This document shows positions 25,313-34,841 of a stretch of 64,000 nt of DNA, piece by piece. Every line of letters begins with the position of its first letter. The first letter of the stretch is position 1. The notes below the pieces were generated by a model that was not told where the DNA came from, did no database searches, and saw only the letters and a program-made list of their open reading frames with translations. Source of the stretch: Loripinus fragilis (taxonomy: Eukaryota; Mollusca; Bivalvia; Lucinida; Lucinidae); NCBI GenBank assembly GCA_964019695.1, contig OZ026528.1, positions 53,598,495 to 53,662,494 of the forward strand, read 5' to 3'. The translations under genes were made by a program, and so were the position numbers.

Positions 25313-25719
25313 CTGGTTGAAGTTATCAGAGTTGTGGTAACTGTCGGATTTGAAAGATATCAAACAGATGTTGAATTTCTTTTTTTTATCATGTATATCT
25401 TTATTTAGAATAGCATTTACACATCACAATCATGAATTTCTTTACCATTATCAGAATTTTAAAAAAAAATCATATATTGACAAAATACTATGGCCATGAT
25501 GCAAAAGTTTCAAAGATATGTACAAAATAAAATTTCTATACCTGTATACATGTAGAATATAAGGAAAAGGAAAACCCACACACAAGACACAATAGCAAAA
25601 ATACACACATTTATATGTACAGATGGTTCAAAGATGCATAATAATAGGATTATATTATTTTTCATAGAAACAGGTAAATTACGGTGTATATTTGACTGCA
25701 GTAAATGATATATTATACA
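25313..25719. other. no gene seen
   Basis: AT-rich, with one further TACACCTG/GTATA..AAAGGAAAA module of the 17-23 kb segmental repeats near 25500-25620. Confidence 0.4.
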
Positions 25720-25943
25720 ATTATTTTATGCCTGCTTGTAGAATAGTCAAAACTATTACCCCGAGGTGCCGTGGAATACCTGATGCACTATTGCACAAGG
25801 CCTTTCAAAACTATTACCCCAAGGTGCCATGGACGACCTGATGCACCATTGCACAAGGCCGAAGGCCGAGTGCAATAGTGCATCAGGTCGTCCACGGTAC
25901 AGAGGGGTAATAGTTTGACTATACTACAAACAGGCATGAAATA
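25720..25943. mobile_element. palindromic element with CCTGCTTGTAG ends
   Basis: ATTTTATGCCTGCTTGTAG at the left pairs with CTACAAACAGGCATGAAAT at the right. Inside, CAAAACTATTACCCC occurs twice, with the complement GGGGTAATAGTTTG on the far side. The stem closes on AAGGCCGAAGGCC. A further pair, TTTATTACCCAACC at 25950 and GGTTGGGTAATAAA near 26369, may be an adjacent or enclosing element. Confidence 0.75.
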
Positions 25944-25947
25944 ACTG

Positions 25948-26384
25948 TTTTATTACCCAACCCATTTGATAAAATACTAACAGCGTTTCTTTCATGGAGT
26001 TGCTGTAAACGACGCAGTTTTGTTGCAAAACAAAAAACTCACCAAATCTGCTCAATTTTGGTCCCAAATGTTCAGCTCGTTCTAATTAAGAAAACGAATA
26101 CCCACACTTTATGTTTCTGATCATAAACAACGGAGTTATTGGAGTTTAAAGTTGCCAAACCATGCCTTATTTTCACCGTTGTTACATAACGTCTCCTTTC
26201 ATAAACTAACTGTAAGCGCATTGTTGTTGCGCATGTCGATAAGCGCCTGTGTGTTTTTAACAGGGAAGCGGGTAACCAGGCCATGGTATAGTCTTTTTCA
26301 TTGACCGGTGGAATAGTTCAGTGACTCATGACATAGCAAAAAATAGACAATTACTCCGTATATAGACGGTTGGGTAATAAACCT
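25948..26384. repeat. possible inverted-repeat element, TTTATTACCCAACC ends
   Basis: The 14-bp ends are complementary, about 440 bp apart. The inside has no recognised coding sequence, and a 70-codon minus-strand frame is not convincing. Confidence 0.45.
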
Positions 26385-26521
26385 GTTTAAAGTACCCATT
26401 ACCTGGAAAAGTTTATATTTTTGTTTACAACGATTCTCATGTATCTTTGAATCAACAAAAATATTTAACACATCATAAGTTTGCTGTTTATATCAACATT
26501 TTTTCATTAACTTAATTCTTT

Positions 26522-26757
26522 GAGCCACGACATGTGATTACCAACGCGCGACATTTTGACAAATGTAGACCCAGAAGAGCCTGTGCAGCTGCCCTTTAAG
26601 GTTAGGAACTCCAAACGATGTGCTGGTAGTAGCCTAACAGTCAAAGAGTATTCAAGTGACTAACAAAGGCTCTGATCAGACTGAGCGAGTGCGCAGGCTG
26701 GTCTGAGCCTATGCTGGTCGCACATACCACATTGTTGGAAATCTCATGTAGCGGCTC
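26522..26757. mobile_element. GAGCC(A/G)CGACATG palindromic element, copy 3
   Basis: GAGCCACGACATGTGATTAC at the left is mirrored by CTCATGTAGCGGCTC at the right. Same orientation as the 23239 copy. Confidence 0.8.
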
Positions 26758-26834
26758 CTTTGAATACTACAGTCACGATAACGTATGAAATAAAGGCACA
26801 AAAAACATACCCCAAATATTTTCAGCTAATATTT

Positions 26835-27074
26835 GAGCCAGTGAATGAGATTTCCAACAATGTGGTATGTGCGACCAGCAAAGCCTCAGATCAGCCTGCG
26901 CAAACGCACAGTCTGATCAGAGCCTTTGCTAGTCGCTTGAATATTCTATGTGTGTTAAGCTACTGATTGAACACCATTTGGAGTTTTTTAAGCTTAAAAA
27001 GGGAGGCTGCAGAGGCTCGTCCAAGTCTACACTTGTCAAAATGTCAAATTGTTAGAAATCTCATGCACTGGCTC
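26835..27074. mobile_element. GAGCC(A/G)CGACATG palindromic element, copy 4
   Basis: GAGCCAGTGAATGAGATTTC at the left and GAAATCTCATGCACTGGCTC at the right. It lies 77 bp from copy 3 in the opposite orientation, so the two together make a larger inverted pair. Confidence 0.8.
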
Positions 27075-27221
27075 AATTTTATGTGTACCTTTGTTTTTTC
27101 CGCTAAGGAAACTTAAAATTCTGACTTTGGTGATGCTTAATGCCAGTCTTGTAAAATATGGTCTACTACAGAAGAACACATTATGTAATTGTGTTCATAA
27201 TTTATTGTATGCAATCAAAAG

Positions 27222-27505
27222 AGGATCTTACGTGAGTGCTCATTTATTATTGATTTTATTAAACAAGGTGGGAAAATGTGATAAAATGCGAGGCTTGCCA
27301 ATCATTTTATCTTTTATTCACATTGAGTTTAATAAATTCAATAATACAGGAGCGCGGATTTTAGTTTTCATTTATAATGTGACATTTAAAATTACTTCAA
27401 AATCACATTTTTGGCGTAAAACATCAAGAGTTGCCTTCATGTACGCAACATTGACATGGACGTTATTACGTAACGTTACTAAATATGTATACCAAGTTAA
27501 ATAAA
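27222..27505 (+). mobile_element. double-palindrome element, copy 4 (right end missing)
   Basis: GAGGATCTTACGTGAGTGCTC and GATAAAATGCGAGGCTTGCC match copies 1-3, but the sequence departs from them before the expected GTCATATGATA end. Confidence 0.7.
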
Positions 27506-27523
27506 TAGAGAATAGTAAACTGT

Positions 27524-27650
27524 GTTTCAGTGATATGAAAATTATGTCACAAAGGAATGGTGGTGACTCGGTAAACAACGAGTCCGCAGGACGAGTTGTT
27601 TACCAAGTCACCACCATTCCTGAGTGACATAATTTTCATATCACAGAAAC
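27524..27650. repeat. hairpin palindrome
   Basis: GTGATATGAAAATTATGTCA pairs with TGACATAATTTTCATATCAC, continuing through GGAATGGTGGTGACT and GTAAACAAC to a short CGAGTCCGCAGGACGAG loop. Confidence 0.85.
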
Positions 27651-28439
27651 CTTCCACTGATGTTTCAATAAAAAACGAAGAAAGAAAAAGTCTTTTAACG
27701 ACCCCCCTCCCCCTGACTGCCCAACGATAAAATGGTGCGTAGTAATAATTACTTAGCCACGCCTACATCGGCATGTCAAGGCTCGCCACGCTCTACGACG
27801 AACAACAACAACCTGTAGGCCTATACACTTGCAAGTCCCGGGAGTCTGACTTTTTTTTATTATTATTAGAAGCTTAAGAAATGTGACTGCGTTGCGATAA
27901 TTTAACATATTATATTTGGGTTGTTTCCCTTACAACGTAATGTTGCAAGGGAGCCAAGGGAAAGCACTCTAAAAGCCTGCAGAAATGAAATGTCGCGGGG
28001 AACTGAAACTGAAAAACATTTTGCTCGTTTTTTTTAGCCATTCGCTGGTCCGTTTCTTTCTCTAGTGGATCAGCAATAGCTTGAGAAATTGATTGAAATG
28101 TGTTTGTCAAGCATAATGGGGATGGACTTGTGACGAGAAAAGGATTATTTGAGTGGAGATAGAGAACTGGAACAGGTCTAGGAATGCAGGAGAACAACAC
28201 GGCTCAGATGTAAATATTTGGCTGGTGTCTGATCTAGGTCTAATAATAACATCGGATCAGCATTGTCAATCTTTATGTAGAATGCCGTATAATCTTCAAA
28301 ATCCCCAAATTCCTCTAAGCTAGACCGGGAGGCAGGAAGGCAGGGTGGTGAGTCTGATTTTTACTCCTAAATGTGTTGTGCATATGTGTATTGAAAATAA
28401 GTAGTTCCGACAAAAATATCGACATGGAGCAGTGATGAT
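27651..28439. other. no gene seen
   Basis: A 96-codon minus-strand frame at 27910-28200 has no recognisable domain, splice context or homologue that I know. Confidence 0.45.
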
Positions 28440-29108
28440 ATGACTTTTTCATATCATCACTAGTGAAATATTTCACTCCTCAAAGATACTAAAATTATCT
28501 CACTGCAAAACAATAGGAAATTAATGCTAGGTATATAATATATGACGTTATAACATACCCAGGTGCGACGTCATATGGTAAATACTATTTTGTTCCTGTT
28601 GGTTTGATAAAATTGACCTTAATCTTAATAAAAGTTCTGAAAATACACTGAGTAAAAAAGCGAAGTTTTAGAAGCAAAATTAGACTTTCACCCATCCTTT
28701 TTACATTAACACACAAAAATAATGTTGAAAGAATGTACCCCTGGACCGTGTTTCCCACCAATCTGAAGATTTTCTACGATATAAACAAAATGTTAAAAAT
28801 TGCTGTTATCGTTGGTATATGGGTTAATTGCCATTCTATATAATTTTGTAACGGAAATCCAGTTGCAGTTATCAACCCTTGCAAAATGGGTTGACAAAAT
28901 GTATATACAATTACTTTCTTATAATGCATGTGATAGCTCTATTTGACTATCACACTCTCAAGAAAAGTACAAAATATGAAACCTGGGCAGAATTGTACAC
29001 TCAGGTTTCATATTTTGAACTTTTCACCTTAAAGAAATGTCTTCGCTCGCACGTTGTAGGTACCATAACCATATGGACTAATCCATATGGACCAGTTCGG
29101 AGTATTTT
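28440..29108. other. no gene seen; two small hairpins
   Basis: A TGATATGAC../CATATCATCAC and AGTGAAATATTTCACT structure lies at about 28436-28475. AAAAGTACAAAATATGAAAC pairs with GTTTCATATTTTGAACTTTT at 28972-29025. The rest is AT-rich. Confidence 0.5.
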
Positions 29109-30180
29109 GGTACTTATCGCATATGCGCTAAGCCTTCTTTAAATGCCCAGCAGGGCTAGATGTCTAATATTGTATCTGAGTCTTTCTCTACTTCTATACT
29201 TTGTGTATGTGAGAAGTGAAGGCTCTGGTGAGACTGTACATATGTACTAAAGCCTCCTTTAAGTGTCTATTCAAATCCAGCTGGTCTAGAGGTCTAATAT
29301 TGGGTCTGAGTCTTCCTCTACTTCTATACGTTGTGTATGTGAGAAGTGAAGGCTCTGGCGAGACTGTGCATATGTACTAAAGCCTTCTTTAAATGTCTAT
29401 TCAAATCCAGCGGGGCTAGAGGTCTAATATTGGGTCTGAGTTTTCCTCTACTTCTATACTTTGTGTATGTGAGAAGTGAAGGCTCTGGTGAGACTGTTCA
29501 TATGTACTAAAGCCTCCTTTAAATGTCTATTCAAATCCTTCGGGACTAGGGGTCTAATATTGGGTCTGAGTCTTACTCTACTTCTATACTTTGTGTATGT
29601 GAGAAGTGAAGGCTCTGGTGAGACTGTGCATATGTACTAAAGCCTCCTTTAAATGTCTATTCAAATCCAGCTGGTCTAGAGGTCTAATATTGTATCTGAG
29701 TCTTCCTCTACTTCTATACGTTGTGTATGTGAGAAGTGAAGACTCTGGTGAGACTGTGCATATGTACTAAAGCCTATTTTAAATGTCTATTCAAATCCAG
29801 CGGGGCTAGAGGTCTAATATTTGGTCTGAGTTACTCTACTTCTATACTTTGTGTATTTGAGAAGTGAAGGCTCTGGTTAGACTGTGCATATGTACTAAAG
29901 CCTTCTTTAAATGTCTATTCAAATCCAGCGGGGCTAGAGGTCTAATATTTGGTCTGAGTCTTACTCTACTTCTATACTTTGTGTATGTGAGAAGTGAAGG
30001 CTCTGGTGAGACTGCGCATATGTACTAAATGTCTATTCAAATCCAGCGGGGTTAGGGGTCTAATATTGGGTCCAAGCCCACATAAACTTCTATACTCTGT
30101 GTATGCGAGAAGTGGAGGCTCTGGCGAGACTGTGCATCTGCGCAGTCTCGTCTGAGCCTTCACTGCTCGCCAATGTGTTA
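29109..30180. repeat. 130-bp tandem array, about eight units
   Basis: GTCTAATATTGGGTCTGAGT recurs near 29161, 29291, 29421, 29551, 29681, 29811, 29940 and 30058, giving a 130-bp period with a shorter last unit. Each unit also holds CTACTTCTATACTTTGTGTA, GAGAAGTGAAGGCTCTGG and GAGACTGTGCATATG. The last unit runs into a GCGCAGTCTCGTCTGAGCC palindrome. It ends 37 bp from the stop codon of the B-box gene, so it may be transcribed in that gene's 3' UTR. Confidence 0.95.
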
Positions 30181-30216
30181 AGTACACAAATCTCTTGAAC
30201 TGGCCTGATTGATCTC

Positions 30217-31944
30217 TTACTTCAATGTGAACACCAGTATGTCATTATGATCTCTGCATGTTACCACAAGAGTACCATCACTACGACGGAAGCTGGTTGT
30301 GTATGGCTCATATAGACCATCTTTTTCCGTCAAGAACTCACGTACTTCTTTGCCATCTTTTGTTATCAAAAATACTTTATGGCTTTTCCAGTCGCACACT
30401 AACAGGTTTTCATTTTCATCAACACTTAATCCTCGGCAACGCTTAAATGAAGGGTTAGATATAGTAGATAGAACATTGCCATTGCTTTCAAGACAATATA
30501 CCGTTGATGTATTTGATATGTAATCTATATCAGACACAAATAGTTTTTCATCATTCCACACATCAATATAATAGGGATGTTTGAACAGTAATGTACCATC
30601 GTTGAAACTGTGTGGGCTGATCATAAGCTTCTGTTTCCCAGTAAGGTCATAAATTCCGATCTTCCATTCTCCTGAATCTGCCAATGATATATAAATACTT
30701 TCACGTGAAACAGTCACACCCCAGCATTTCATCCCAAGATCTACCTTATGACCTAAAGCAAGTGAAGGCGTTACTTGAATGAACTGTGAGTATTTGTTGT
30801 GCGGGAAAGTTACTATCACTTGTTGTTGATTTACTGGAGCTATATCCCAAGGCTCTGCAGGCACGTCAATACTTTCCTTCATTTGCAAGCGTTTATCTAG
30901 AAGTTTTAATTTGTTATTGTTGCGATCACAAAGAATCAGTTCCCCTGATGAAAGGAAAGTAGATCCAAAAATCCAGGTATCTTTGGCATCAGATTGTAAT
31001 TTGACATTGATTTTATTTCCTGCTGTTATACACATTTCATCGAAGCCTTTCAGTTGTGGTGTTCTGGTAGTATGAAATTTAACTGTTCCAAGATCTTGAT
31101 TACCTGCAAAACTTATAGCTGGATTACATTCAAAAGAAATATGAGGCTGGTATACTTCTGTGGAGATTTCTTCTGTGATTGTTGTCAAAGACGTCACTGC
31201 TTGTGATAGTTGTATATTACGCATAAATATACTTCGGATGTCAGCTCGTTCTATTGCCAGCTGAAGGTTCCTATTGTCATCATCTAAACGGTTCATTGCA
31301 GATTTACAGATATTCACTTGTTGGACTATAGGTTCCTGTTCTTGGGTTTCCAAGATGCTGATGTCTGAAAGACTTTTGGCTTCCATGCTGTCGAGTTGTG
31401 CAATAAGCTCTTCTCGAAACTGTTTTACTCTATCTCGACAGTTTTCAGCTCCCAAAGACAGAGTTCTGAGGTCATGTTCTCTGCTCTCCTGTAGTGTTGA
31501 AATGTTTTTATTCAGCGCATTAAAGTTATCAATGGTTGTCTTAGTATTGTCGACATTAAAGCTTAGGATTTCTTCATCAATATCACTGGTTTTACATCTT
31601 CTGTGGTGAAGAGTTCTACAGTTCACACAAACAAGGCTACAATGTTCTTTACAATATATTGATACCTCATGTTTCATACAGGAACACAGAACTGTATCTA
31701 AAACTTGCATCTTTCCTGCTGATCTTTTTGGTGGCATCAACTCTCCAGATAGCAGCTTGTGTGAACGTGTTAATTTTAGTTTCCCATGTGTAGTTTTACA
31801 CCACTCACATAAATATTCAGCACATTCGTGACAATAGGCTGCTGCTTTCTTTGAGATATGATCATATTCACATGGGTCACATGCTATTGTAAAACTTTCT
31901 TCCGAAGAAACGTGGCCTCCTTTAGCACCATCAATTGAGTCCAT
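30217..31944 (-). CDS. double B-box, coiled-coil, beta-propeller protein (RING-less TRIM-like)
   Basis: The protein has 575 residues in one exon. B-box 1 has zinc ligands C22, C25, C38, C41, C46, C49, H53 and H62. B-box 2 uses C89, H92, C98, H101, C106, C109, H113/H114 and a final C117 where H is usual. Residues about 125-255 are charged and heptad-like, as in a TRIM coiled coil. Residues about 285-575 contain NHL-like blades, including GELILCDRNNNKLKLLD, LFVSDIDY and ENLLVCDWKSHKVFLITKDG. There is no N-terminal RING, so E3 ubiquitin ligase activity is not expected without a partner. Related bivalve TRIM-like proteins form large families often discussed in innate immunity; that role here is inference. 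The ATG at 31944 follows a 5' leader with a 3' splice site (TGTAATTTCAG at 31973-31963), so an upstream non-coding exon is likely. No premature stop is seen. A family pseudogene or retrocopy is possible but unlikely. Confidence 0.9.
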   Translation of the reverse strand: MDSIDGAKGGHVSSEESFTIACDPCEYDHISKKAAAYCHECAEYLCEWCKTTHGKLKLTRSHKLLSGELMPPKRSAGKMQVLDTVLCSCMKHEVSIYCKEHCSLVCVNCRTLHHRRCKTSDIDEEILSFNVDNTKTTIDNFNALNKNISTLQESREHDLRTLSLGAENCRDRVKQFREELIAQLDSMEAKSLSDISILETQEQEPIVQQVNICKSAMNRLDDDNRNLQLAIERADIRSIFMRNIQLSQAVTSLTTITEEISTEVYQPHISFECNPAISFAGNQDLGTVKFHTTRTPQLKGFDEMCITAGNKINVKLQSDAKDTWIFGSTFLSSGELILCDRNNNKLKLLDKRLQMKESIDVPAEPWDIAPVNQQQVIVTFPHNKYSQFIQVTPSLALGHKVDLGMKCWGVTVSRESIYISLADSGEWKIGIYDLTGKQKLMISPHSFNDGTLLFKHPYYIDVWNDEKLFVSDIDYISNTSTVYCLESNGNVLSTISNPSFKRCRGLSVDENENLLVCDWKSHKVFLITKDGKEVREFLTEKDGLYEPYTTSFRRSDGTLVVTCRDHNDILVFTLK

Positions 31945-31962
31945 GTTTATGTATGTGTGACT

Positions 31963-31975
31963 CTGAAATTACAGA
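31963..31975 (-). promoter_or_regulatory. 3' splice acceptor in the 5' leader of the B-box gene
   Basis: On the minus strand a T-rich stretch ends in TTTCAG, followed by AGTCACACATACATAAACATG with the start codon 18 bases into the exon. TTAAC a little upstream could serve as the branch point. The donor exon was not identified, so the promoter cannot be placed. Confidence 0.55.
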
Positions 31976-32111
31976 ACTAAGTTAATAAAACAAGCATTTG
32001 ACAATTTTTCATGTCCATATTTGGTATTCCACAATATATGAATGAAGAAAGACAAGAGCCTAAAAATTGAAAAAAATGAGCCAATAAATGAGATTTTGGA
32101 ATGTATTGTAT

Positions 32112-32185
32112 AGGCGAGCAGCGATAGCTCAGACGAGCCTGTGCATATGCACAGTCTCGCCAGAGTCTATGCTGCTCGCAAACAC
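32112..32185. repeat. GCGAGCAG palindrome upstream of the B-box gene
   Basis: GGCGAGCAGCGATAGCTCAG.. pairs with ..GACTCTGCTGCTCGC-like sequence around a GTGCATATGCAC centre. It is the same family as the end of the 130-bp array at 30085-30175, so the gene is bracketed by related palindromes. Confidence 0.65.
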
Positions 32186-32720
32186 AAAGTGTGGAAGCAG
32201 ATTAAGTGTCGGATCCAACTTAAGACGCCTAACTTCTATGGCTAGCTAAACATGCAAGTTTAAAGAGTAATTTTACGCATGTGCCTTAACATGCTTTGCA
32301 AACGGTCCTTTGGAAAACAAGGGATTCTAAAGTTGTTAGCTGGTACGTCTTAAAATGGAAGAGGTGTCATGGCATCGACGGGTTTGCACCGTTAAAAAGA
32401 TAACTTAAGTTATATTATTAGTTATGGTGGTCATTCGAACATGCGTATATGGTACAGAATATTATGGGGAACATTTGTGTGAAATTATATGAATACTGAT
32501 CAGTGGTTAAGGAGGAGATGTTTCTATTGTAGCGTCGGTGGCCATTTTGTTCAGCAGAGTGAACTCATTTGCGCAATTTTGGTGAAGAGCCTAATGGAGA
32601 ACATTTAATTGAATTTTTTTAAAATTCTGACGGGTGGTCAAGGAGATATCATTTACAGAGAGTGGAAGACGCACGACGGACGTTGACTGTCACAATAAAA
32701 CATTCACATAATGAGTATGA
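32186..32720. other. no gene seen
   Basis: Unique-looking sequence upstream of the B-box gene. The non-coding first exon or promoter could lie here, but I see no diagnostic element. Confidence 0.4.
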
Positions 32721-32721
32721 C

Positions 32722-32955
32722 GTACTGACAGAGCCTAATATCATTATCTCACCTCAGATGAGCTAAAACTTGAAATACAAATATATTTCAATACTTTTGC
32801 CAAGAGTATGATGCACTAGCAGACAGAGCCTAATACTATTACCTCACCTCAGGGAAGCTAAAACATGTAATACAAATGTATTTCAATACTTGTGCCGATA
32901 ATTTGATGCACTGGCAGACAGAGCCTAATACTATTAGCTCACCCTGGTGAGGGAC
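32722..32955. repeat. 94-bp tandem repeat, about 2.4 units
   Basis: GACAGAGCCTAATA occurs near 32729, 32823 and 32917. It is followed each time by TATT..CTCACC and, in the two full units, by ACAAATRTATTTCAATACTT. Confidence 0.8.
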
Positions 32956-32969
32956 AGAGCTTAGTGAGT

Positions 32970-33240
32970 AATTTATCCTGCACTATTACTTATAATAGTA
33001 TATCTTATCACAAATTTAGTGGCAGCAGAATTGCCACTGATCCTGGTGTAACATTTCAATTGCTTTAAAGGTGTTTATTCAATTGAAAGATCCAAATAAC
33101 AGCAACATCAATAACAGGTAGAAATGGTAGGATTTATCACTGGAAAATGTTTTACCTCATATTGTTTTGGTTTGAAAAGAAGTGTAAGTGTATATCAAAA
33201 ATAGTGAAAGCTCAACTGCCTAACTTACACATACATTTTC
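32970..33240 (+). repeat. direct duplication, copy A (empty for foldback and SINE)
   Basis: Modules GAGTAATTTATCCTGCACT, CACAAATTTAGTGGCAGCAGAA, TGATCCTGGTGTAACAT, TTATTCAATTG and ATAACAGCAACA recur at 33604-34360. Here they are contiguous, without the two insertions present in the other copy. Confidence 0.8.
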
Positions 33241-33266
33241 AGTCCAGGTGATCTGAGTAAATATAA

Positions 33267-33479
33267 GAGCTGCGACATGAGATTTCCAACAATGTGGTAT
33301 GTGCGACCAGCAAAGGCTCAGACCAACCTGCGCATATGCGCAGTCTGATCAGAGCCTTTGCTAGTCGCCTGAATATTCTATGAATATAAAGCTACTAAGC
33401 TTAAAAGGAGGCTGCACAGGCATGTCTGAGTCTACACTTGTCAAAATGCCACATTGTTGGAAATCACATGTCGCGGCTC
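33267..33479. mobile_element. GAGCC(A/G)CGACATG palindromic element, copy 5
   Basis: GAGCTGCGACATGAGATTTC at the left and GAAATCACATGTCGCGGCTC at the right. The centre holds CTGCGCATATGCGCAG. Confidence 0.85.
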
Positions 33480-33632
33480 ATTAATTATTTGCGTACATAC
33501 AGTCCGATTTTTAGAAATATGTTGTTTTTACATGCTTTTTCGTGTTTAGATTAACTGCAATCTGATCTGAAACTATCCTGATTGCATATTATTTTCGTGT
33601 TGGAGTAATTTATCCTGCACTGTATATAGCAT

Positions 33633-33805
33633 ATACTGGCACCAGTCCTTTAAACAATTTTTCATCAATGTGCCATATCATATACTTGCAGCTAGCCTTA
33701 CTCTGATGATTTTGTTTTAAAACAGAGCCATCAGAGTAAGATAAGCTACAAGTATATGATATGGCACATTGATGTAAAAGAGTTTTAAGGACTGGAGCCA
33801 GTCTA
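33633..33805. mobile_element. 173-bp foldback with 10-bp target duplication
   Basis: CAATGTGCCATATCATATAC pairs with GTATATGATATGGCACATTG, and the arms extend to ACTGGCACCAGTCCTT and its complement. TATATAGCAT is duplicated at 33623-33632 and 33806-33815. Target duplications of 9-11 bp are usual for Mutator-like elements; the assignment is tentative. Confidence 0.75.
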
Positions 33806-33914
33806 TATATAGCATAACTGTTCACAAATATGGTGGCATCAGAACTGTCGCTGATCCTGGTGTAACATAACAATTGATTTTAAAGTCATGTTTTATTCAA
33901 TTGTAACGATTCAG

Positions 33915-34187
33915 TTTTTTGGTATTGTAGATTCTTTTCGTCTGGACGGTCAGTTCACCTAACCACACTTTTTTCCTGGGCAGTTAACCAGTACTTCATG
34001 CACATACTTTCGTTTGTAACTGACAACAACCCTTCTTGAATCAGCGGAAGGGAGGAGTGTGACCGTTTCATGATCATTCTTTGCCAAAGTATGGGACCTG
34101 ACTGGGATTAAACGCGCCACCCCTGGATCTGCAGTCAGACACGTATCTGCAGCCAGACATGTTACGGACTGCGCTATGCGGCCCGGC
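33915..34187 (-). mobile_element. tRNA-like SINE, GGGCCGCA-head family, copy 2, 10-bp target duplication
   Basis: The head reads GCCGGGCCGCATAGCGCAG on the minus strand and the tail ends in CCAAAAAA. AACGATTCAG flanks both ends (33905-33914 and 34188-34197). The paralogous empty site lies near 33085-33095. It matches the copy at 8598-8852. Confidence 0.85.
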
Positions 34188-34360
34188 AACGATTCAGATA
34201 ACAGCAACAACAATAACAGGAAGATATGTTAATGATTATAACTGGAAAACGGTTGACCTCATATTTTTTTAGTACGAAAATAAGTGTAAGTGTAAACCAA
34301 AAGGGATGGCAGTTCAGGTGCCACCTATTTCGGTTTTAGCTTACACATTTGTTCACAGGG

Positions 34361-34680
34361 TGGATAAATAGTTCTATTAGGCACTTTAAATTTTCTTTTC
34401 ATCATTACGTTAAACACTTTTATCAAGGGAAACCTCATGTCTATGTTATATCCTAGCATGGAGTTTTTCATATTCATTGTTAACAAAAATGTGCTTTATA
34501 AACAATTTTATATCCCAGTAATAAGGAATTATGTAAGTTTGTCATTTTACGGTACCATACAGACTGATTTTGGCAGAATGGTCAAGGTAGGCAATAAAAC
34601 TCTCATTAGGGTTTGTAGCAGATGATAAATGGGGAGAAGCTCAAGCGCTACACGACAGAGTGCATTAACGCATATTTACG
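34361..34680. other. no gene seen
   Basis: AT-rich sequence with a 62-codon frame that has no domain. Confidence 0.45.
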
Positions 34681-34841
34681 TTAGGTGCCAAACGGCAACC
34701 TCGACTGATCTGAGAGTGAGGTACGGGTATAATGTAATAGATTCATGTAGAATTGTGTGGCTGCAAACTGAGAAATGAATTGAGAGCGAGCTTTATGTCC
34801 TTGGACGGATACTGTGAATGCGAACTAAGTGTCACGGAACG
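34681..34841 (+). mobile_element. partial SINE-like segment X, left copy
   Basis: TTAGGTGCCAAACGGCAACC through GTGAATGCGAACTAAGTGTC matches the right copy at 39705-39865 at over 90 percent by eye. It also overlaps a minus-strand copy near 60440-60530. It is cut off at CACGGAAC, where the large element begins. Confidence 0.7.

Larger units (their letters stand above)
33604..34360 (+). repeat. direct duplication, copy B (carries foldback and SINE)
   Basis: Same module order as 32970-33240, interrupted at 33633-33805 by a foldback and at 33915-34187 by a SINE. Confidence 0.8.

Noticed and set aside
29109..30180. CRISPR-like regular spacing
   Set aside because: The whole 130-bp period is repeated, including the would-be spacers, and the context is animal DNA, so it is an ordinary tandem array.
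31274..31609. 111-codon plus-strand frame within the B-box gene
   Set aside because: It is the antisense shadow of the coiled-coil region and has no features of its own.
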